DNA of 64,000 nucleotides from Marchantia polymorpha subsp. ruderalis (GCA_037833965.1 AP031354.1:4008001-4072000), one strand, 5' to 3'; positions 1-11,207 are shown, counted from the first letter of the stretch. Notes: generated by a model from the sequence alone, not told the origin. Made by a program: numbers and translations.

Positions 1-437
1 AACAAGTACCGAAGCAGTGTCTGTAGTTAGAAAAGGGTACGTTAAATAGAGTGGATTGAGAAGATCGTCACGAGGTCACGAAGAATCGCGTAGTCGGATG
101 TACCAACGCCAATGTCTTCGGCGCCTTCGGCAAAAGCTCCTTTTCTGAGGTGTCTCTACTCACGCGCTTCCAGCGGTTAAGGAAGCTACGCTTCCGGCGC
201 AAACACCTCCGGAGGAGATTTTGCTAAAGACGTCAGAAGAACGGCACGGACCTCTGAAGACTTCCGACCATGAGTGCGCCTTCGGCGATGCGCCGCTAGC
301 GCGGAAAGGGAAACCTTCACAACGGTCGGAATACACGGTAGTCCCAGTTGGTTGAAGTCGCATTAGAAAGAGCTTGGGACGCTCGTCCTAACGAGCCCAA
401 GAGCGTCGGAGATGGATCAGGGACGAAGAAGTTATGA
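1..437 (+). repeat. Family B LTR fragment (U3, near 5' end)
   Basis: This piece matches the U3 start of the family B LTR that begins at 22797. Window base 5 aligns with 22851, so the first ~50 LTR bases lie outside the window or are missing. It ends at the GAAGTTATGA motif also seen at 9562-9573 and 23273-23283. It holds no credible gene. It includes the conserved island around 360-437 (AAAGAGCT..., CGAGCCCAAGA) that is shared with family A. A short unassigned stretch, 438-452, separates it from the next fragment. Confidence 0.85.
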
Positions 438-452
438 AAAGAGTCCAACGTT

Positions 453-808
453 ACGGTGAGAAGTGTCCAACTTCTCCACAATTATAACAAGCTCGCGGTG
501 GCGGTGGGTCAAACGTCCCTGGAGGTGCCCTCCGCCTCACGGGTACCGTAGTGGCCCGATCCACCGGATGATATCGTGGAACCTGCATTGCTGAAACTGC
601 AGTAGGGGTGGGAACCGACTGGACGGCGTAGGCTGTCTCTTCGCTAGCCTCTCCATAGTACTGGGGGTGTTCTCCATAGTACGGTTGTGCCCACTCTACT
701 GCGTTGACTGGATATGACGGACGGGTGGTAAGGCACTCGGTGTTTGCATGTCCCACCGCTCCGCAAGTAGTGCACCACAAGTTCGCTCGCACTCCCCTGG
801 GTGATTTT
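453..808 (-). pseudogene. gag: Family A gag fragment with zinc knuckles (truncated)
   Basis: Reading leftwards, this segment encodes the middle of the family A Gag. It contains zinc knuckle 1 (C-X2-C-X4-H-X4-C, WCTTCGAVGHANTEC), the spacer with two YYGE units, and the first part of knuckle 2 (CYNCGEVGH). It joins directly to the primer-binding site at 809-826. The first ~375 Gag codons are therefore deleted, and everything after knuckle 2 is lost at the junction near 453. It cannot make a working Gag. The YYGEHP repeat is one unit shorter than in the intact genes at 35580 and 46789. Confidence 0.85.
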
Positions 809-826
809 TCCCCGGCAGCGGCGCCA
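809..826 (-). other. Primer-binding site (tRNA-Asp type), minus strand
   Basis: The reverse complement is TGGCGCCGCTGCCGGGGA, identical to the PBS of the intact elements at 35515 and 46724. It lies 22 bp inside the LTR end at 849. It would pair with the 3' end of a plant-type tRNA-Asp. Confidence 0.85.
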
Positions 827-848
827 AAAAGAAGTTGTCGGCTTCTTA

Positions 849-1025
849 TGTAATAACCCACTAAAGGCTAAAACTGCAATATAGTGGTAGAAAGGTCGAA
901 CCCACAGGGACAGAGGAACACACAGGGTACAAAGTGTCACGTTTAACAGACTATTGAGGAGTTTGAATTCTCAGGCGACTGTCACTCCCAGAAATACTGC
1001 AAGTGTCCACTCGGAGCGCACTCGG
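849..1025 (-). repeat. Family A LTR 3'-terminal fragment (U5 end)
   Basis: This is the last ~177 bp of a family A LTR in minus orientation, starting with the reversed terminus TGTAATAACCC. At 1018-1025 it joins gag through the shared octamer GCACTCGG, which occurs in both gag and U5. The rest of this LTR copy is absent. Confidence 0.9.
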
Positions 1026-2223
1026 TGTTTGCATGTCCCACCGCTCCGCACGTAGTGCACCACAAGTTCGCTCGCACTCTCCCGGGTGATTTTCGGCGAT
1101 CATGGCCGCCTACCACTTGAACTTTGAGGTCGGCGAAGTCCTTCACAAGGGTCTCCATCTTCGAGGCTATGTCTCCCGGCGCTCTGTCCGTAGTCACTCG
1201 TCGGGTGCCCTTCTTCTTCGCTGCCCCATGCTTCTTCCTCTTCTTCTCTTCCTCCGACGATGAGGTTTCCTCTTCTTCGGATGAGGAACGGTTCTCGTCC
1301 GAGGACGATTCTTCCGATGACGGAGTTGCACCTCTGCGTCGTCTTCGCCCTCCCTTCGGTTTTCGCTCCTTTGACTCCCGTCTCTCTCTCCCTCTTCGGT
1401 TGAGAGTGGAAGTTTTGAAGGCTTCGGCCGATGCAATCACATCCTCAATAGTATCGCACTTACTGCGTCGGCAAAAAGTCTCCATCTCCCGAGTTAAGCC
1501 GGTCACGTACCAATCCACAGCTTGCTGTACCGAGAAAGGGGACCCTGGTCCTGTTTTTGGTATTCTGTCAAGGAGGTCCAGAAATCTCTCAGTGTAGTCA
1601 CGCAGACTCTCCTTCTTTTCTCGCTGCAGATTACGCAACTTTGTCAATACCCGACTGTCGTAGCCGAGCTCGCGGAAGCGTCGAAGGAACTTCTCCTTCA
1701 GCTGGGCCCATGTTGTCAACCCAGTCGGATCGATGCTCTCATGATTGTACCAACTTCTTGCTTTCTTCCGCAGAAGACTGGGAAAGATCCTTAGTCGGTC
1801 TTCGTCTGCGATCTCGCGATTAGCAATGGACACCGATTCAAACAACTTGATGTATGAATCTGCATCGTCGTCATCCCCACTCCCTTTATACTTTGGGTAG
1901 GAATGTTTAGTAATCAGCTGAGGTAGCCGCACATTGGCTTGTCCGTCCGCCATCGGTGTGTCTGTCGACGGTTCTCGGGCGGTCGGTTCTAAATCACGAG
2001 GGGGGTCCGTGCAAGGAATATCTAGTAGAACTGTAAGCACCAAGTTTGGTTCCGAGTCGTTGGGGGTAGGTTCCCCAAGGATGTCGGCCGAACTAGGCTT
2101 AGGTACTCTTTTTGGTGTTTTCTTGTTTTGACGCCGTGTCTCTTCCACGGCCTTCTCTGAATCTCGTCGGAACCTGCGGGCAGCTCTCGCACTTAGGTTG
2201 CTCCCGCTAGCTCCAGTCGACAT
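1018..2223 (-). pseudogene. gag: Family A gag, N-terminal 402 codons (truncated)
   Basis: The ATG at 2223-2221 is the same start (MSTGASGSN) as in the intact family A gag. The segment covers the N-terminal region, the retrotransposon Gag domain (KKARSWYNHES, WAQLKEKFLRRF) and the Lys/Glu/Ser-rich linker. It stops exactly at the last Cys of zinc knuckle 1 (ANTEC). There an 8-bp microhomology joins it to U5, adding 11 foreign residues before a stop. Knuckles 2 and 3 and the protease are lost. It lies just inside a PBS and LTR, as in a normal element. Confidence 0.9.
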
Positions 2224-2273
2224 TCACCGAGCATGGCTGCTCGTAAAAAAAAACCCTGGTGTTGACGCAACTG

Positions 2274-2291
2274 TCCCCGGCAGCGGCGCCA
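2274..2291 (-). other. Primer-binding site (tRNA-Asp type), minus strand
   Basis: The reverse complement TGGCGCCGCTGCCGGGGA lies between the gag start (2223) and the LTR end (2314), with the same 22-bp spacer as the intact copies. Confidence 0.88.
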
Positions 2292-2507
2292 AAAAGAAGT
2301 TGTCGGCTTCTTATGTAATAACCCACTAAAGGCTAAAACTCCAATATAGTGGTAGAAAGGTCGAACCCACAGGGACAGAGGAACACACAGGGTACAAAGT
2401 GTCACGTTTAACAGACTATTGAGGAGTTTGAATTCTCAGGCGACTATCACTCCCAGAAATACTGCAAGTGTCCACTCGGAGCGCACTCGGAGGTCGCACA
2501 GTGCAGC

Positions 2508-2510
<3 letters not shown>

Positions 2511-2538
<28 letters not shown>
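2511..2538. repeat. (AC)14 microsatellite in R/U5
   Basis: A perfect dinucleotide run lies in the R/U5 part of the LTR. The same site carries 10 units at 3710-3729, 8 units at 15089-15104 and 10 GT units (plus orientation) at 35275-35294, so its length varies between copies. Confidence 0.95.
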
Positions 2539-3286
2539 CTGAAACTACAGAAACACAACCCAGAGATCCGTTAGGACCTCTACTCAAGATTTCAGGGGGA
2601 AAGTCTCTCGCGAGCACACTCGGCAAAGCTGCGGGCAGTGACTCCCAACTCCGGCTTTTACAACACTTTCACTAGCTTGCTGCTAGTGTAGGAAACCCGG
2701 TTTGGACTGCCTACTTCGGATCGAAGTCACTCCTATGCGGTGAACAACACTCTCAACTCACAAAACGCGCAGAGAACACAGGTCCGCACTGAAGGACTCA
2801 CTGAGAGACATTTCAGTAACACAACAACAGTCTATTGAAGAGTTTGAATTCTCAGGCACTTGTCATTCCCAGAAATACTACAGGGGTTACCCTCAAGGCA
2901 CCTGCTGCAGCGTAACCTGAATTTACAACCAAGGCTTACACGAAGTAGCAAAACTTCACTTTGGCATTCAGGGGAAAAATCCCAAAGGAGTACAATCAGA
3001 AAGAAACACTCGAAGGTGTAGGGGCGAAACTGTTCAAGTATCTAACTAGTTATTGGCTCTGAGCATCAGCAGTCACCCGCAGGTGCAAATCCGAACTACT
3101 CAAGTCTCTAACCAATGTACTAGCTCTGAACATTCGGCCGAAGGCCTTCAGCTACAAAATGCGGAACGCTAAGTTGTAACTCCTCCTGCGTGGTGACAGA
3201 ACTCAAGGACACAAACACGCAAAGGAAATGGGTTCCTGATCTGCACTCTGAAATTGGGAAAGAACCCCAGGCAAAACGCCTGGAAC

Positions 3287-3295
3287 TATTTTATA
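3287..3295 (-). promoter_or_regulatory. LTR TATA box, minus strand
   Basis: The reverse complement TATAAAATA lies 36 bp past the U3ORF stop. It is followed by the TTCCAGGC...GCCTGG hairpin found in all family A copies. Confidence 0.75.
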
Positions 3296-3331
3296 CCTTC
3301 TAAGTCCTAACTAGCACTACACTGCACTACG

Positions 3332-3506
3332 CTACACGCCTGCACGGAACCACGCTACACTACACTCCGCGGAACCTGTGCTACGTCTCCTGCGCGACGG
3401 ACTGCCGCGCACTAACTCCCTACCCTGCCAGTCTTCCGCTCGACTGCGCAGTCCCAATCGCTGCAACGCCGCGGACACCTCCACTTCGAGGGCGGACATG
3501 GTATCC
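3332..3506 (-). pseudogene. U3ORF C-terminal tail, detached by the nested solo LTR
   Basis: This is the last ~58 codons of the outer LTR's U3ORF, from DTMSALE to the conserved end (RRRRSTGSAE..., stop TAG at 3334-3332). It is cut from the rest of the ORF (7566-9131) by insertion of the solo LTR with CGCGC duplications. Downstream come the LTR TATA box and R/U5. Confidence 0.8.
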
Positions 3507-3511
3507 CGCGC
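3507..3511. repeat. Target-site duplication CGCGC (left)
   Basis: CGCGC abuts the reversed LTR end TGTAATAACCC and is repeated at 7566-7570 on the other side of the solo LTR. Confidence 0.9.
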
Positions 3512-4475
3512 TGTAATAACCCACTAAAGGCTAAAACTGCAATATAGTGGTAGAAAGGTCGAACCCACAGGGACAGAGGAACACACAGGGTACAAAGTGT
3601 CACGTTTTAACAGACTATTGAGGAGTTTGAATTCTCAGGCTACTGTCACTCCCAGAAATACTGCAAGTGTCCACTCGGAGCGCACTCGGAGGTCGCACAG
3701 TGCAGCGTAACACACACACACACACACACCTGAAACTACAGAAACACAACCCAGAGATCCGTTAGGACCTCTACTTCAAGATTTCAGGGGGAAAGTCTCT
3801 CAAGAGCACACTCGGCAAAGCTGCGGGCAGTGACTTCCAACTCCGGCTTTTACAACACTTCCACTAGCTTGCTGCTAGTGTAGGAAACCCGGTTTGGACT
3901 GCTTACTTCGGATCGAAGTCACTCATACGTGGTGAACAACACTCTCAACTCACAAAACGCGCAGAGAACACAGGTCCGCACTGAAGGACTCACTGTGAAA
4001 CATTCCAGTAACACAACAACAGTCTATTGAAGAGTTTGAATTCTCAGGCACTTGTCATTCCCAGAAATACTACAGGGGTTACCCTCAAGGCACCTGCTGC
4101 AGCGTAACCTGAATTTACAACCAAGGCTTACACGAAGTAGCAAAACTTCACTTTGGCATTCAGGGGAAAAATCCCAAGGAGTACAATCAGAAAGAAACAC
4201 TCGAAGGTGTAGGGGCGAAACTGTTCAAGTATCTAACTAGTCACTGGCTCTGAGCATCGGCAGTCACCCGCAGGTGCAGATCCGAACTACTCAAGTCTCT
4301 AACCAATGTACTAGCTCTGAACATTCGGCCGAAGGCCTTCAGCTACAAAATGCGGAACGCTAAGTTGTAACTCCTCGTGCGTGGTGACAGAACTCAAGGA
4401 CACAAACACGCAAAGGAAATGGGTTCCTGATCTGCACTTCTGATGGGAAAGAACCCCAGGCAAAACGCCTGGAAC

Positions 4476-4484
4476 TATTTTATA
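4476..4484 (-). promoter_or_regulatory. LTR TATA box of solo LTR, minus strand
   Basis: TATAAAATA on the minus strand, 36 bp beyond the U3ORF stop at 4521, with the CCAGGC/GCCTGG hairpin immediately after it. Confidence 0.75.
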
Positions 4485-4520
4485 CCTTCTAAATCCTACC
4501 TAGCACTACACTGCACTACG

Positions 4521-6076
4521 CTACACGCCTGCACGGAACCACGCTACACTACACTCCGCGGAACCTGTACTACGTCTCCTGCGCGGCCGACTGCCGCGCA
4601 CTAACTCCCTACCCTGCCACTCTTCCGCTCGACTACGCAGTCCCAACCTCTGCAACGCCGCGGACACCTCCCCCTCGAGGGCGGACATGGTATCCTGTGC
4701 CTTCGACAGAAAGGCCTCGAGCTTCTTCGCTACCTTCCGCCGACTCCTACTGTCGCCTGACAACAACCCGGCTGCGCGCAATTCAAACTCACGCAGTGTG
4801 AGTTTCTCCTGCGCCTTCACTTCCCAGTGGGCGTAGCCCTTGAGACAGTGGGCGACTCGCCTCGCCGTCTCCACCTTCGTGCGATCCGCCTCCTTCCTGC
4901 GATCCTCTTCAATCGTCACTAATTGCGATTCGGCTTCAGCACGTTGCGCTCTCAATTCGCCACACTCTGACTGCAAACTGCGGATTAATTCTTCATCCGC
5001 CTGCCGTGCGAGCTGACATTGTTCCAACAACCGCGTCTGTCGCACAAGCTCCTCTGACAAAATCCGATTCTGGGCCTGCTCAGAATCGAGTGCTTCCTTG
5101 ACCTTCACCTGCTCCTTGGTGAGCTCGCCCAGTTTCTCATCCTTCATCTTCTCGGAGTGCTTGTAGAATTTCTGATTAAGCTTGTACTGTCCCCACAAGC
5201 ACTCATGCTTCTCCTTCAAGTCCCTCAACTCCTGGTCCACTCTAGCTAATAGCTTGCTGGTGTGGACTTTAGTGCGAGTCCGCCTGCGCACTAACTCGAT
5301 GTAAGATCCCGGCTGGAGTGGGTCGGCGTATTTATCGACCTTGCGATCCAAGTACCGCAGCAACGGAATCACCTGCTCAGAGAGCGCCGCCGCCGGCGCT
5401 CCAACAATTTCCTCCTCCTCCTCCTCGGTGTCTTCTGCTCCTGACATCTCTTCCGTGGAGCCTCCGTCGTCATCATCCGAGTGGAGAATCTCAGTCGCCA
5501 TTGATTGTGTCGGCGACTGCCCCGAGTGGGGCTGCACGTCCTCGACGTGTGCTGCCGCATCACCCTGTGCAGGATGCTCGCCCAGTGAATTGGAGTTCCC
5601 TCGATGACGCACTCCACAAAAGAGACCTGCCACAATGTGATGTAGCAGGCGCGGTGCGGCTGCAGTAATTGCATCAGCGCCGCGGACAGAGTCCGGCGAA
5701 ATCGATCTTTGTAATCACGGGTCCTATACCCATTCTTGGTAGACCTCCCGGTCTTGAACAGCTCCACAAATTGCGCCTCTTCTTGCTTGGTCACCTTGAT
5801 GCTCTCGCTGTCGAAAAGGAGATGCCCTGGCATGCCAGCACATCTTCCCAACGCCTGTGCCCAATCTTGGACTGTCCACCGGTCAACATGCGGACGCAAT
5901 CCGCGCGAGGGTGGTCCCTGTGGCTCTAGCCACTCGCGCACCATATTCGCGCAGATGTAATTCCATCCCCATAGCAAGAAATCGAGCTTTCTTGCTATTA
6001 AGCGCTCTTCGAAAGCGCGCAGCCCGTTCTGCGGCAGGCGAAGTGGCACCATCCGCAATCTGCTCGGTCTCGTCAT
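4521..6076 (-). pseudogene. U3ORF in solo LTR, internally deleted and frameshifted
   Basis: This begins at the conserved Met (MTRPSRLRM) at 6076 and reads the N-terminal domain as far as ILHRVMRQH. A ~1.33-kb deletion then joins it to AAHVEDVQPH near 5550-5558 in a shifted frame. The C-terminal coiled-coil half is still open, down to the normal stop at 4521 (TAG 4523-4521). The Pro/Arg-rich middle with its palindromes is lost. It is not expected to give a full protein, but both halves match the intact copies closely. Confidence 0.85.
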
Positions 6077-7565
6077 TGCGTTCCTGGGGTTCGCTCGCCC
6101 GCTCATTCTACTTCCGCACTGTCCGCGATTCTTTCTCTCTCGGCAAACTCTAATCGCTCTCAATTCCAAATCACGCGCACTCACTTCTCCCTCAATCAAC
6201 AAGAAATCTCCTGTGTGACGACGTCGAGAATGGTCCGCAGCCAGCAGATGGATGCGCGCAGCGCGCACAAGAGATTGGAATCGCGAATTCAAGAATGGGA
6301 CGTTCTCCGCCGCCCGGTCGAAGGTCATGGTCGGCTCTTGGTCGTCTCACTTGATGGCCGCGCCGGCTGTACGCTGGAACGGTCTTCGCTCTCACGCGCG
6401 GCTTCACGCTCCGCCGTCGTCGATTAAACTCTCACGCTCGAATTGGCGGATTTGAACTCCGCGAGCGTGTCACCATGTGGACATGGGGGCGTAGCGCCGA
6501 AGGCGAGTTTTCCGCCTTGCGCGGTACACTTGTTCGTACCGCCCCTCGGCCAATCTCCTTCTGCCTTGACGCGTGTGTCCGCATGTCGGACCAAAATTCA
6601 ACTCCTGCCTGTGCGCAGGCAGGGGCCTCGGCGGTTTCTCCGCCGGCGCGTAACTTGAACATCCTCCTGTGCACAGGCGTTCGCCTGTGCGCAGGCGAAT
6701 TCCGTCCGCGGCGCTGCGCTGGCGCGGAAGGCGTTGACCGTGGTCAGCCGTCTCCGTCCAGACTGTCCGTTCCTTGTCTCTCCGTCGGCGCTTCCACCGC
6801 CGCAACTCCGTCCGTCCAAGAGTGCATCCACCCGTGCCGTCCGCACGGTCCGTACCTGTTGGATTACTCTGGCGGCTCTTCCGACGTACGCGGCGCTGCG
6901 CTGGCGCGGAAGGCGCCGTACACTTTCTACCTCACAAGGCGCATTTCTAGGGCCCAAGGCGGATTTTCCGCCGACGCCGAAGTGCCTGTGCACAGACGTA
7001 CGCCTGTGCGTAAGCGGACTTCGCGCCTTCCCTAACCCTACTTCGCCTGTGCACAGGCGAACGCCTTCGTCCGCGCATAGGACAAAACTTGAATCCCCCT
7101 TCCGCGTAGGCGGAATTCGCGCCGGTGGCGAACTCCTTCCGCCGTAGGCGACCGCCTCCGTTTCTTCCAGTAGCGATAACTCCCTAAGTCCTCGTCCGTT
7201 CCAAGCGTTCTTGGGCTCGTTAGAATCAGCGCGTCGAGCTCTTTCCAACGGGACCCTAACTTGATCAAGGCGCCCAAGGGTTGACCTAATTACGGGGGCT
7301 TCCCTACAGCCGCGGACGCAACCTCCGAAGGCGGGTTTTGCGCCGTGCGCCGTAGAGATCCTAACTGCGGAGCTCGCAGGGAGGGTGGTGCCTGTCCTTA
7401 CTGCGGCACCCCAAATCCCAGATTCTACAAGATCCCTCGAGAATTCCCGCGATCTTCCGGATTCACTCTGTTTTGATGTACCGAAGGCTATTTACAATGC
7501 TGCCAGGGTACAGTTTTTCAAAAATGTTTTAATTTCCTCAAAATTGCCAAAAGTGGGGTAACACA

Positions 7566-7570
7566 CGCGC
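7566..7570. repeat. Target-site duplication CGCGC (right)
   Basis: Second copy of CGCGC, directly next to the LTR start (reverse complement TGTGTTACCCC). Confidence 0.9.
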
Positions 7571-9131
7571 CTTCGACAGAAAAGCGTCGAGCTTCTTTGC
7601 TACCTTCCGCCGACTCCTGCTGTCGCCTGACAACAACCCGGCCGCGCGAAGTTCAAACTCACGCAGTGTGAGTTTCTCCTGCGCCGCCACTTCCCAGTGG
7701 GCGTAGCCCTTGAGACAGTGGGCGACACGCCTCGCCGTCTCCTCCTTTGTGCGATCTGCCTCCTTCCTGCGATCCTCTTCAATTACCACTAATTGCGATT
7801 CGGCCTCAGCACGTTGCGCTCTCAATTCGCCACACTCTGACTGTAGCCTGCGGATTACATCCTCATCCGCCTGTCGTGCGAGCTAACACTGTTCTAACAA
7901 CCGCGTCTGTCGCACGAGCTCCTCTGACAAAATCCGATTCTGGGCCTGCTCAGAAATTAGTGCTTCTGTGACCTTCACCTGCTCCTTGGTGAGCTCTTCC
8001 CGTTTCCCATCACTCACCTTCTCGGAGTACTTGTAGAATTTCTGATTGAGTTTATACTGCCCCCACAAGCATTCATGCTTCTCCTTCAATTCCCTCAACT
8101 CCTGGTCCACTCTAGCTAGTAGCTTGCTGGTGTGGACTTTAGTGCGAGTCCGCCTACGCACTAACTCGATGTAAGATCCCGGCTGAAGTGGGTCGGCGTA
8201 TTTATCGACTTTGCGATCCAAGTACCTCAGCAACGGAATCACCTGCTCAGAGAGCGCCGCCGCCGGCGCTCCAACAATTTCCTCCTCCTCCTCCTCGGTG
8301 TCCTCTGCTCCTGACATTTCTTCGGTGGAGCCTCCGTCGTCATCATCCGAGTTGAGAATTTCAGTCGCCATTGATTGCGTCGGCGACTGACCCGCATGGG
8401 GCTGCACGTCGTCGACGTGTGCTGCCTGCGAAGGCACTGCTGCAGCCTCGCTGCTCTTCGCCAAAATGTCTAAGGCGGTAGGCGAATGTGCCCGTGCTGC
8501 ATCCCCGCCGCCCGCTCGTTGGTCGTCTACCGTATCCTCTCTGCCGCCGACGTCCGCCGCCGAAGGCGATCGAGCGGAGGGTGGCTGCGCGGGGTTTGAT
8601 TGCGCATCGCGCACCGAAATTTCATCCCGCGGACAGTCACTCCGCTCCTCCGCCTGTTGCTGCTCCCTTGATTGGTCCGCGGGGACTGTGCATGGCCTGT
8701 GCGCAGGCGCAAATGCTGGCGCCTTGTCCGCCGCAGGCGTAGCGCCGCGGACGTCCATCGCCAAAGGCGACATGGCCGGGGGCCGCTCGCCCGATGTCCC
8801 TTGGCCCTGAGGCCCTACCGCCGAAGGCGCATCTACCGGCGGATTACCCGCCGATGGTGCGGCCTCCACACGCTCCCTGCTCGTATCTCCTCGGCTCGAA
8901 GGCCCTAGCGCCGAAGGCGCAAATCGCGGCGCGTTGTGCGCCGGAGGGTCTGGCCCCGAAGGCCGGTGTCTCGTAGGCGGCTCTTCCGCCGGCTCCTTCC
9001 CCTTCCTACGTTGGAACGGGGGTGATTCCTGCCTGTGCACAGGCGGCACGTGTGGAGGTGAACTGTGCACAGGCGGACTGCTTCCGCCGCTTACTGCGCC
9101 GCGGACTGCTTCCGCCGCCGCGGACCCTTCC
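7566..9131 (-). pseudogene. U3ORF of outer LTR, main part (broken)
   Basis: Reading leftwards from 9131, this carries the Pro/Arg-rich middle (PPHVPPVHRQ), the acidic tract, EQVIPLLRYLDRK and most of the coiled coil. A TAG at 7885-7883 (after RLLEQC) breaks the frame. The frame reopens and runs to FLSKA at 7571, where the nested solo LTR interrupts it; the last ~58 codons lie at 3332-3506. The N-terminal domain is absent because the LTR is cut at 9131/9132. Confidence 0.82.
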
Positions 9132-9795
9132 TTAGAAAACTAGTACCGAAGCAGTGTTTGTAGTTAGAAAAGGGTACGTTAAATAGAGTGGATTCAGGAG
9201 ATCGTCACGAGGTCACGAAGAATCACGAAGCCGGATGTACTAGCGCCAATGTCTTCGGCGCCTTCGGCAAAAGCTCCTTTTCTGAGGTGTCTCTACTCAC
9301 GCGCTTCCAGCGTTTAAGGAAGCTACGCTTCCGGCGCAGACACCTCAGGAGGAGATTTTGCTAAAGACGTCAGAAGAACGGCCCGGACCTCTGAAGGCTT
9401 CCGACCATGAGTGCGCCTTCGGCGATGCGCCGCTAGCGCGGAAAGGGAAACCTTCATAACGATCGGAATACACGGTAGTTCCAGTTGGTTGAGGTCGCAT
9501 TAGAAAGAACTCGGGACGCTCGTTCTAACGAGCCCAAGAACGTTGGAGATGGATTAGGGACGAAGAAGTTATGAGCGTCGGAAAAACTCGTAGCCGGACA
9601 TGCGCCGTTCGCGCTAGGGTTCACAGTCGGAAAGGACTCCCGTACGCCTTCGGCGATGCGCCTTCGGCGGAATCACGCGCTCATGGGAGGAAATCAACTC
9701 AGAGTCGGAAGCGCCTTTGGCGGCTGCGCAACGGAAGAAACGCGCCGGCCGGATGTACGCCTCCGACGTGGCGCTGATAGCCGGATGCGCTGGCA

Positions 9796-9840
9796 TGATT
9801 TGCGCCGGTATGACTTGCGCCGGCGGGATATGCGCCGTCA
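9796..9840 (+). repeat. 15-bp imperfect tandem repeat, 3 units
   Basis: Three units share the core TGCGCCG (starts 9796, 9811, 9826). The 3' LTR has only one unit at 23503-23517, so the two LTRs differ by two units. Confidence 0.75.
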
Positions 9841-10465
9841 GCAATGGACGAGGCAGAAAGGACAAAACAAGCGTTACGAATACGCGCCGGCGTAATTCGC
9901 GCCGACTGGATGTGCGCCTCCAGCAAGGCGCCGACGGATAAGGAACACGCCAGCGGCAACACGCCTCCGGTGATGGACGGGTTAGGAAAAGACAACATAG
10001 CCGACGTATACACTGCGGCGGACTCGAGTCCGGAAGATGGTGGCGGCGGGAGAATTCAACATTCACGCATGCGAATGCGCGCAGTGCGGAGACGTGAATT
10101 CGAGCATGCAAGGGCGAACCGTTAGGCCGTATAGCTGGCTACGTAAATTGTAACCAGTAAGAACGTTGGACGATCTTGAATTCGGAGAAGAAAAGACTGC
10201 TCTCCAGTCTCATTCTCTCATTCTTGATTTTGCGATTCCCAGCTTCCAAGATTACGCGCAAGGGCGGAGAGACGTGCAGAGAGAGGAGAGAGTGCGGAGA
10301 CGAGTTGCGCAAGGATCTTGACAGACCTTGGAGAGAATTGCGAGTAGCGAACTTGAGCGCGAGAGAAGAGCGAGTGACAGCAGTCAGTGCTTGAGCGGCC
10401 GAAGCGCAGCGGCGATTGTGAGAGAGCGAGCGGAAGGGAGAACGTTTGTGTGTGCAGGAAACGCA

Positions 10466-11023
10466 ATGTCAAAGGTCCCCCAACTGCGAGTGTCTCCACT
10501 CAGAGTGCCGCAGATCGGTCTACGCGCATTTCAAGATGTGCTGATAGGGCTGAAGCTCGATTTCCTCCTGTGGGGATGGAACTGGACATGTCCGGAGATG
10601 GTGCGCGAGTATCTGCAGGAGAGACACAAGCCCTCACGCGGATTCCGCCCACATCCAGAGAGGTGGGACATTTGTGACTGGGCGCAGGTGTTGGGCAGGT
10701 GTGCCGGCGAGGAAGGGTATCTCCTCTTCGAGGCCGATAGCGTGAAGGTGTCCCATGAGGAAGAAATCTCCTACAATGAGCTTTTCAAAGTTGCTAGGCA
10801 TCCCAAGAACGGTTTCCGGACACGGGATTACAAAGATCGATTGCGGAGAAATGTCGCGACTGCATTGTTGCAGATATTGCAGCCGACCAAGACCGCTTAC
10901 ATGCAAGATTGGCAAGGTAGAGATAGAGAGCGAGGCAGTCCGGCGCGCAGGAGGCGGAGCACCGGATCTGCAGAGTGCAGTAGCATAGTTTGGTTTCGTG
11001 CAAGAGTTGCGAGTAGTAGATAG
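10466..11023 (+). pseudogene. Family B U3ORF with large internal deletion
   Basis: The ATG at 10466 lies in the context AACGCAATG, shared with the family A U3ORF. The first ~148 residues are the conserved N-terminal domain (PLRVPQIGLRAFQ, LLWGWNW, FRTRDYKDRLRR). The ORF then jumps, at a short TGGCA(A)GGTAGA homology, to the conserved C-terminal tail (RRRRSTGSAECS). The deletion keeps the frame, so a 185-residue protein without the middle and coiled coil is still open. The TATA box follows 32 bp after the stop. Confidence 0.8.
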
Positions 11024-11055
11024 GATAGCGTAGTGTTAGTTAGGACCTTTGAGGG

Positions 11056-11064
11056 TATAAAGTA
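11056..11064 (+). promoter_or_regulatory. Family B LTR TATA box (first)
   Basis: TATAAAGTA lies 32 bp after the U3ORF stop and is followed by the hairpin CAAGGC-GTTTT-GCCTTG. Confidence 0.7.
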
Positions 11065-11207
11065 GATCAAGGCGTTTTGCCTTGGAACTCTTCCAGTTTC
11101 GGAAGTGCAGATCAAGAACTCACTTTCTTGGCGTGTTTGTGCATTTTTGGTCCTGGCACCACGTAGAGAAGTTGCAGCATAGCGAAGTTACCGTATGTTG
11201 TAGTTGA

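Larger units (their letters stand above)
3512..7565 (-). mobile_element. Family A solo LTR (4054 bp) with 5-bp target duplication
   Basis: Reading leftwards it starts TGTGTTACCCC at 7565 and ends TTATTACA at 3512, with CGCGC on both sides. It lies in the U3ORF of the outer LTR. It is shorter than the 5391-bp full LTR because ~1.33 kb of the U3ORF is deleted around 5550-5558, at a short CAGCAC-type homology. It contains U3 with the U3ORF remnant (4521-6076), a TATA box (4476-4484) and R/U5 (to 3512) with an (AC)10 run. No internal region is present, as expected after LTR-LTR recombination. U3 6077-7565 has no gene and carries the dispersed GC-rich palindromes. Confidence 0.92.
2314..9131 (-). 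repeat. Family A LTR (outer, minus), split by a nested solo LTR
   Basis: The LTR runs leftwards, ending TTATTACA at 2314. Its two parts, 2314-3511 and 7566-9131, are separated by the solo LTR 3512-7565, which sits in the U3ORF. The R/U5 part (about 2314-3265) holds no gene; it carries a (AC)14 run at 2511-2538 and the duplicated U5 block. The upstream part of U3, including the LTR start, is missing: at 9131/9132 the sequence passes directly into a family B LTR. Confidence 0.88.
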
